From contig JACAXG010000071.1 in assembly GCA_018881555.1 (NCBI GenBank), positions 960,367 through 1,024,366 on the forward strand: 64,000 bases of DNA. The letters are read 5' to 3'. Below, one piece after another: positions 62,874 through 64,000 of the stretch. The notes below the pieces were generated by a model that was not told where the DNA came from, ran no database searches, and was given only the letters and a program-made list of their open reading frames with translations. The DNA is from Amblyornis subalaris. Taxonomy: Eukaryota; Chordata; Aves; Passeriformes; Ptilonorhynchidae. A program made the translations under genes and the position numbers. The number at the start of each line of letters is the position of its first letter. The first letter of the stretch is position 1.

Positions 62874-64000
62874 TGTATCTGCAAGTTCTCAGTTACAGGC
62901 ACGGAGATGCAAATGGAGTTGAGTTTTGAATGCCATGGAATTAGGGATGTCACTGTTGTGTGCATTTGTATTTATTTTAAGTCTCCCTGAAGTGAACAGC
63001 ACTTTACATGGATGATGGTAAGTCACAGTTTGCCTATGTTCAGTCTAAGCAGGGAGTTGTAGTTACCATGCAGCCGTACATTCAGGAGTCTTCCTCCCAT
63101 TTTCCTTCTGGGATACAGTATAGCATCTAAAAATGCAGGTTCTGTTGACAGGTGTATCTTGTGATGCTCTGANTATGGATTTTCCCTTGAAAACGTAACT
63201 GCAAGACTATATGAATTTCTTCCAAGGCCTCAAGAACCTCTTCTGACCAACCTGTGATCCCACCCAGATCCCCTCTGGAAGGGTCTCACCAGGTGTAACT
63301 CCCACCTATCAGTGAAGTTCACTGTGTAGTTAAAAGCTGCTCCAAACCGAGCTAATTTTGTTCATTTATCCTTGAGGATTCTTGCTTAATTAAAATGAGC
63401 CTGAGGGAAGTGCGACTATCTTAATTTATCTTTTACCAGAGAAAATGTTTGAAGGCCATGATTTTATGCAGATCCAGACTTACTTATATTAACAGAAGAC
63501 ACTGTTGGTTACCCAACTCTTTTTTAGGCTGATATCTGGGACTCTTTTGCTGCTTCATTAAATTTACAAAGTAGCAGCAGAGGTACTGAGTTGAAGAGGC
63601 ATCACTGGAAAGACTGCGAAGGGAAAAAGTGGCTAAGTGTATCCTCATAACAGAATTCAATCAGATTTCTGGTTTTGTGCTTCCAGGTCAATATACCTGC
63701 TGTTTTTAGAGCTTAAATCAACATACAAAGGAGGTTTTTCACCCTTATCCACTCACAGAAGGTTCTGCCTTATCTCTGACTTGGGTTCCCACAGTACAGT
63801 CAGCCTCCAGCTTCTTAAGTTTCCATTTATTATTTATTGCAATAATTCAACTGAAATATGAATTTCATCTATGAATTCTTTANTTCCTTGGCTCTAAATC
63901 CTGTTATTCTGCTGTTCCTAACTAGGATAGGTGGTTAAAACGTTGCTGCTTCCCAAGTGTGGCAGATAAGCTGCTACCTGCCTGTTTTCTTTTACATTTT

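Larger units (their letters stand above)
52695..64000. other. Intergenic DNA, no gene seen
   Basis: Long AT-rich stretch with no recognisable coding exon. A GC pocket at 54961-55025 contains GCGGCCGC. Two adjacent palindromes (54550-54592), an imperfect palindrome (62808-62873) and exact POU octamers (54524-54531, 62905-62912) are the only structured items noticed. It is probably regulatory desert by synteny with the MED13L flank. Confidence 0.45.

Overview
The window is vertebrate nuclear DNA, very probably from a bird and most likely a passerine. It carries CR1 LINE fragments of avian type, and a SINE at 43.7-43.84 kb that joins a tRNA-Ile-like head to a CR1 3' tail, the design of the songbird family TguSINE1. 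Genes have short GT-AG exons and GC-rich first exons. More than 100 isolated single 'n' bases are scattered through the sequence; reading frames run through them, so each stands for one ambiguous base rather than a gap.

Two protein-coding genes are supported, and both reconstruct completely at CDS level. RNFT2 (RING finger and transmembrane domain protein, formerly TMEM118) lies on the minus strand, with nine coding exons between 22831 and 493 giving a predicted 448 residues. SPRING1 (C12orf49, a regulator of the SREBP pathway) lies on the plus strand, with five coding exons from 24503 to 28434 giving 205 residues. The two are divergent and share a CpG island at about 24.17-24.66 kb, the same head-to-head arrangement I recall on human chromosome 12q24. 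In human both proteins sit in the secretory-pathway membrane system: SPRING1 supports site-1 protease/SCAP control of SREBP, and RNFT2 is a membrane RING E3 ligase. No direct functional link between them is implied.

Layout: 1-493 is the start of the RNFT2 3' UTR and its flank; 493-22831 is RNFT2, with large introns holding CR1 copies, a 27-bp tandem repeat and a regulatory-looking GC pocket at 7.2-7.6 kb; 22.9-24.5 kb is the RNFT2 5' region, with a long CA/TA microsatellite directly beside the CpG promoter; 24.5-28.4 kb is SPRING1, with its probable 3' UTR to about 29.9 or 30.7 kb.

From 33.6 kb there is a CR1 copy, then a 38-bp minisatellite carrying repeated E2F-like TTTCCCGC words, then a CpG-rich block with a possible first exon (about 34.45-34.61 kb) of an unassigned transcript. 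A canonical poly(A) signal and a 40-codon ORF lie near 36.3 kb. The remaining 27 kb has no recognisable coding gene. By synteny it probably belongs to the large regulatory interval toward MED13L. It contains the SINE, two CR1 fragments, a SOX/POU-like motif pair and two sets of palindromes.

Nothing here amounts to a demonstrable new biological system. The most interesting unexplained part is the minisatellite plus CpG block plus downstream poly(A)/sORF at 34.1-36.4 kb.
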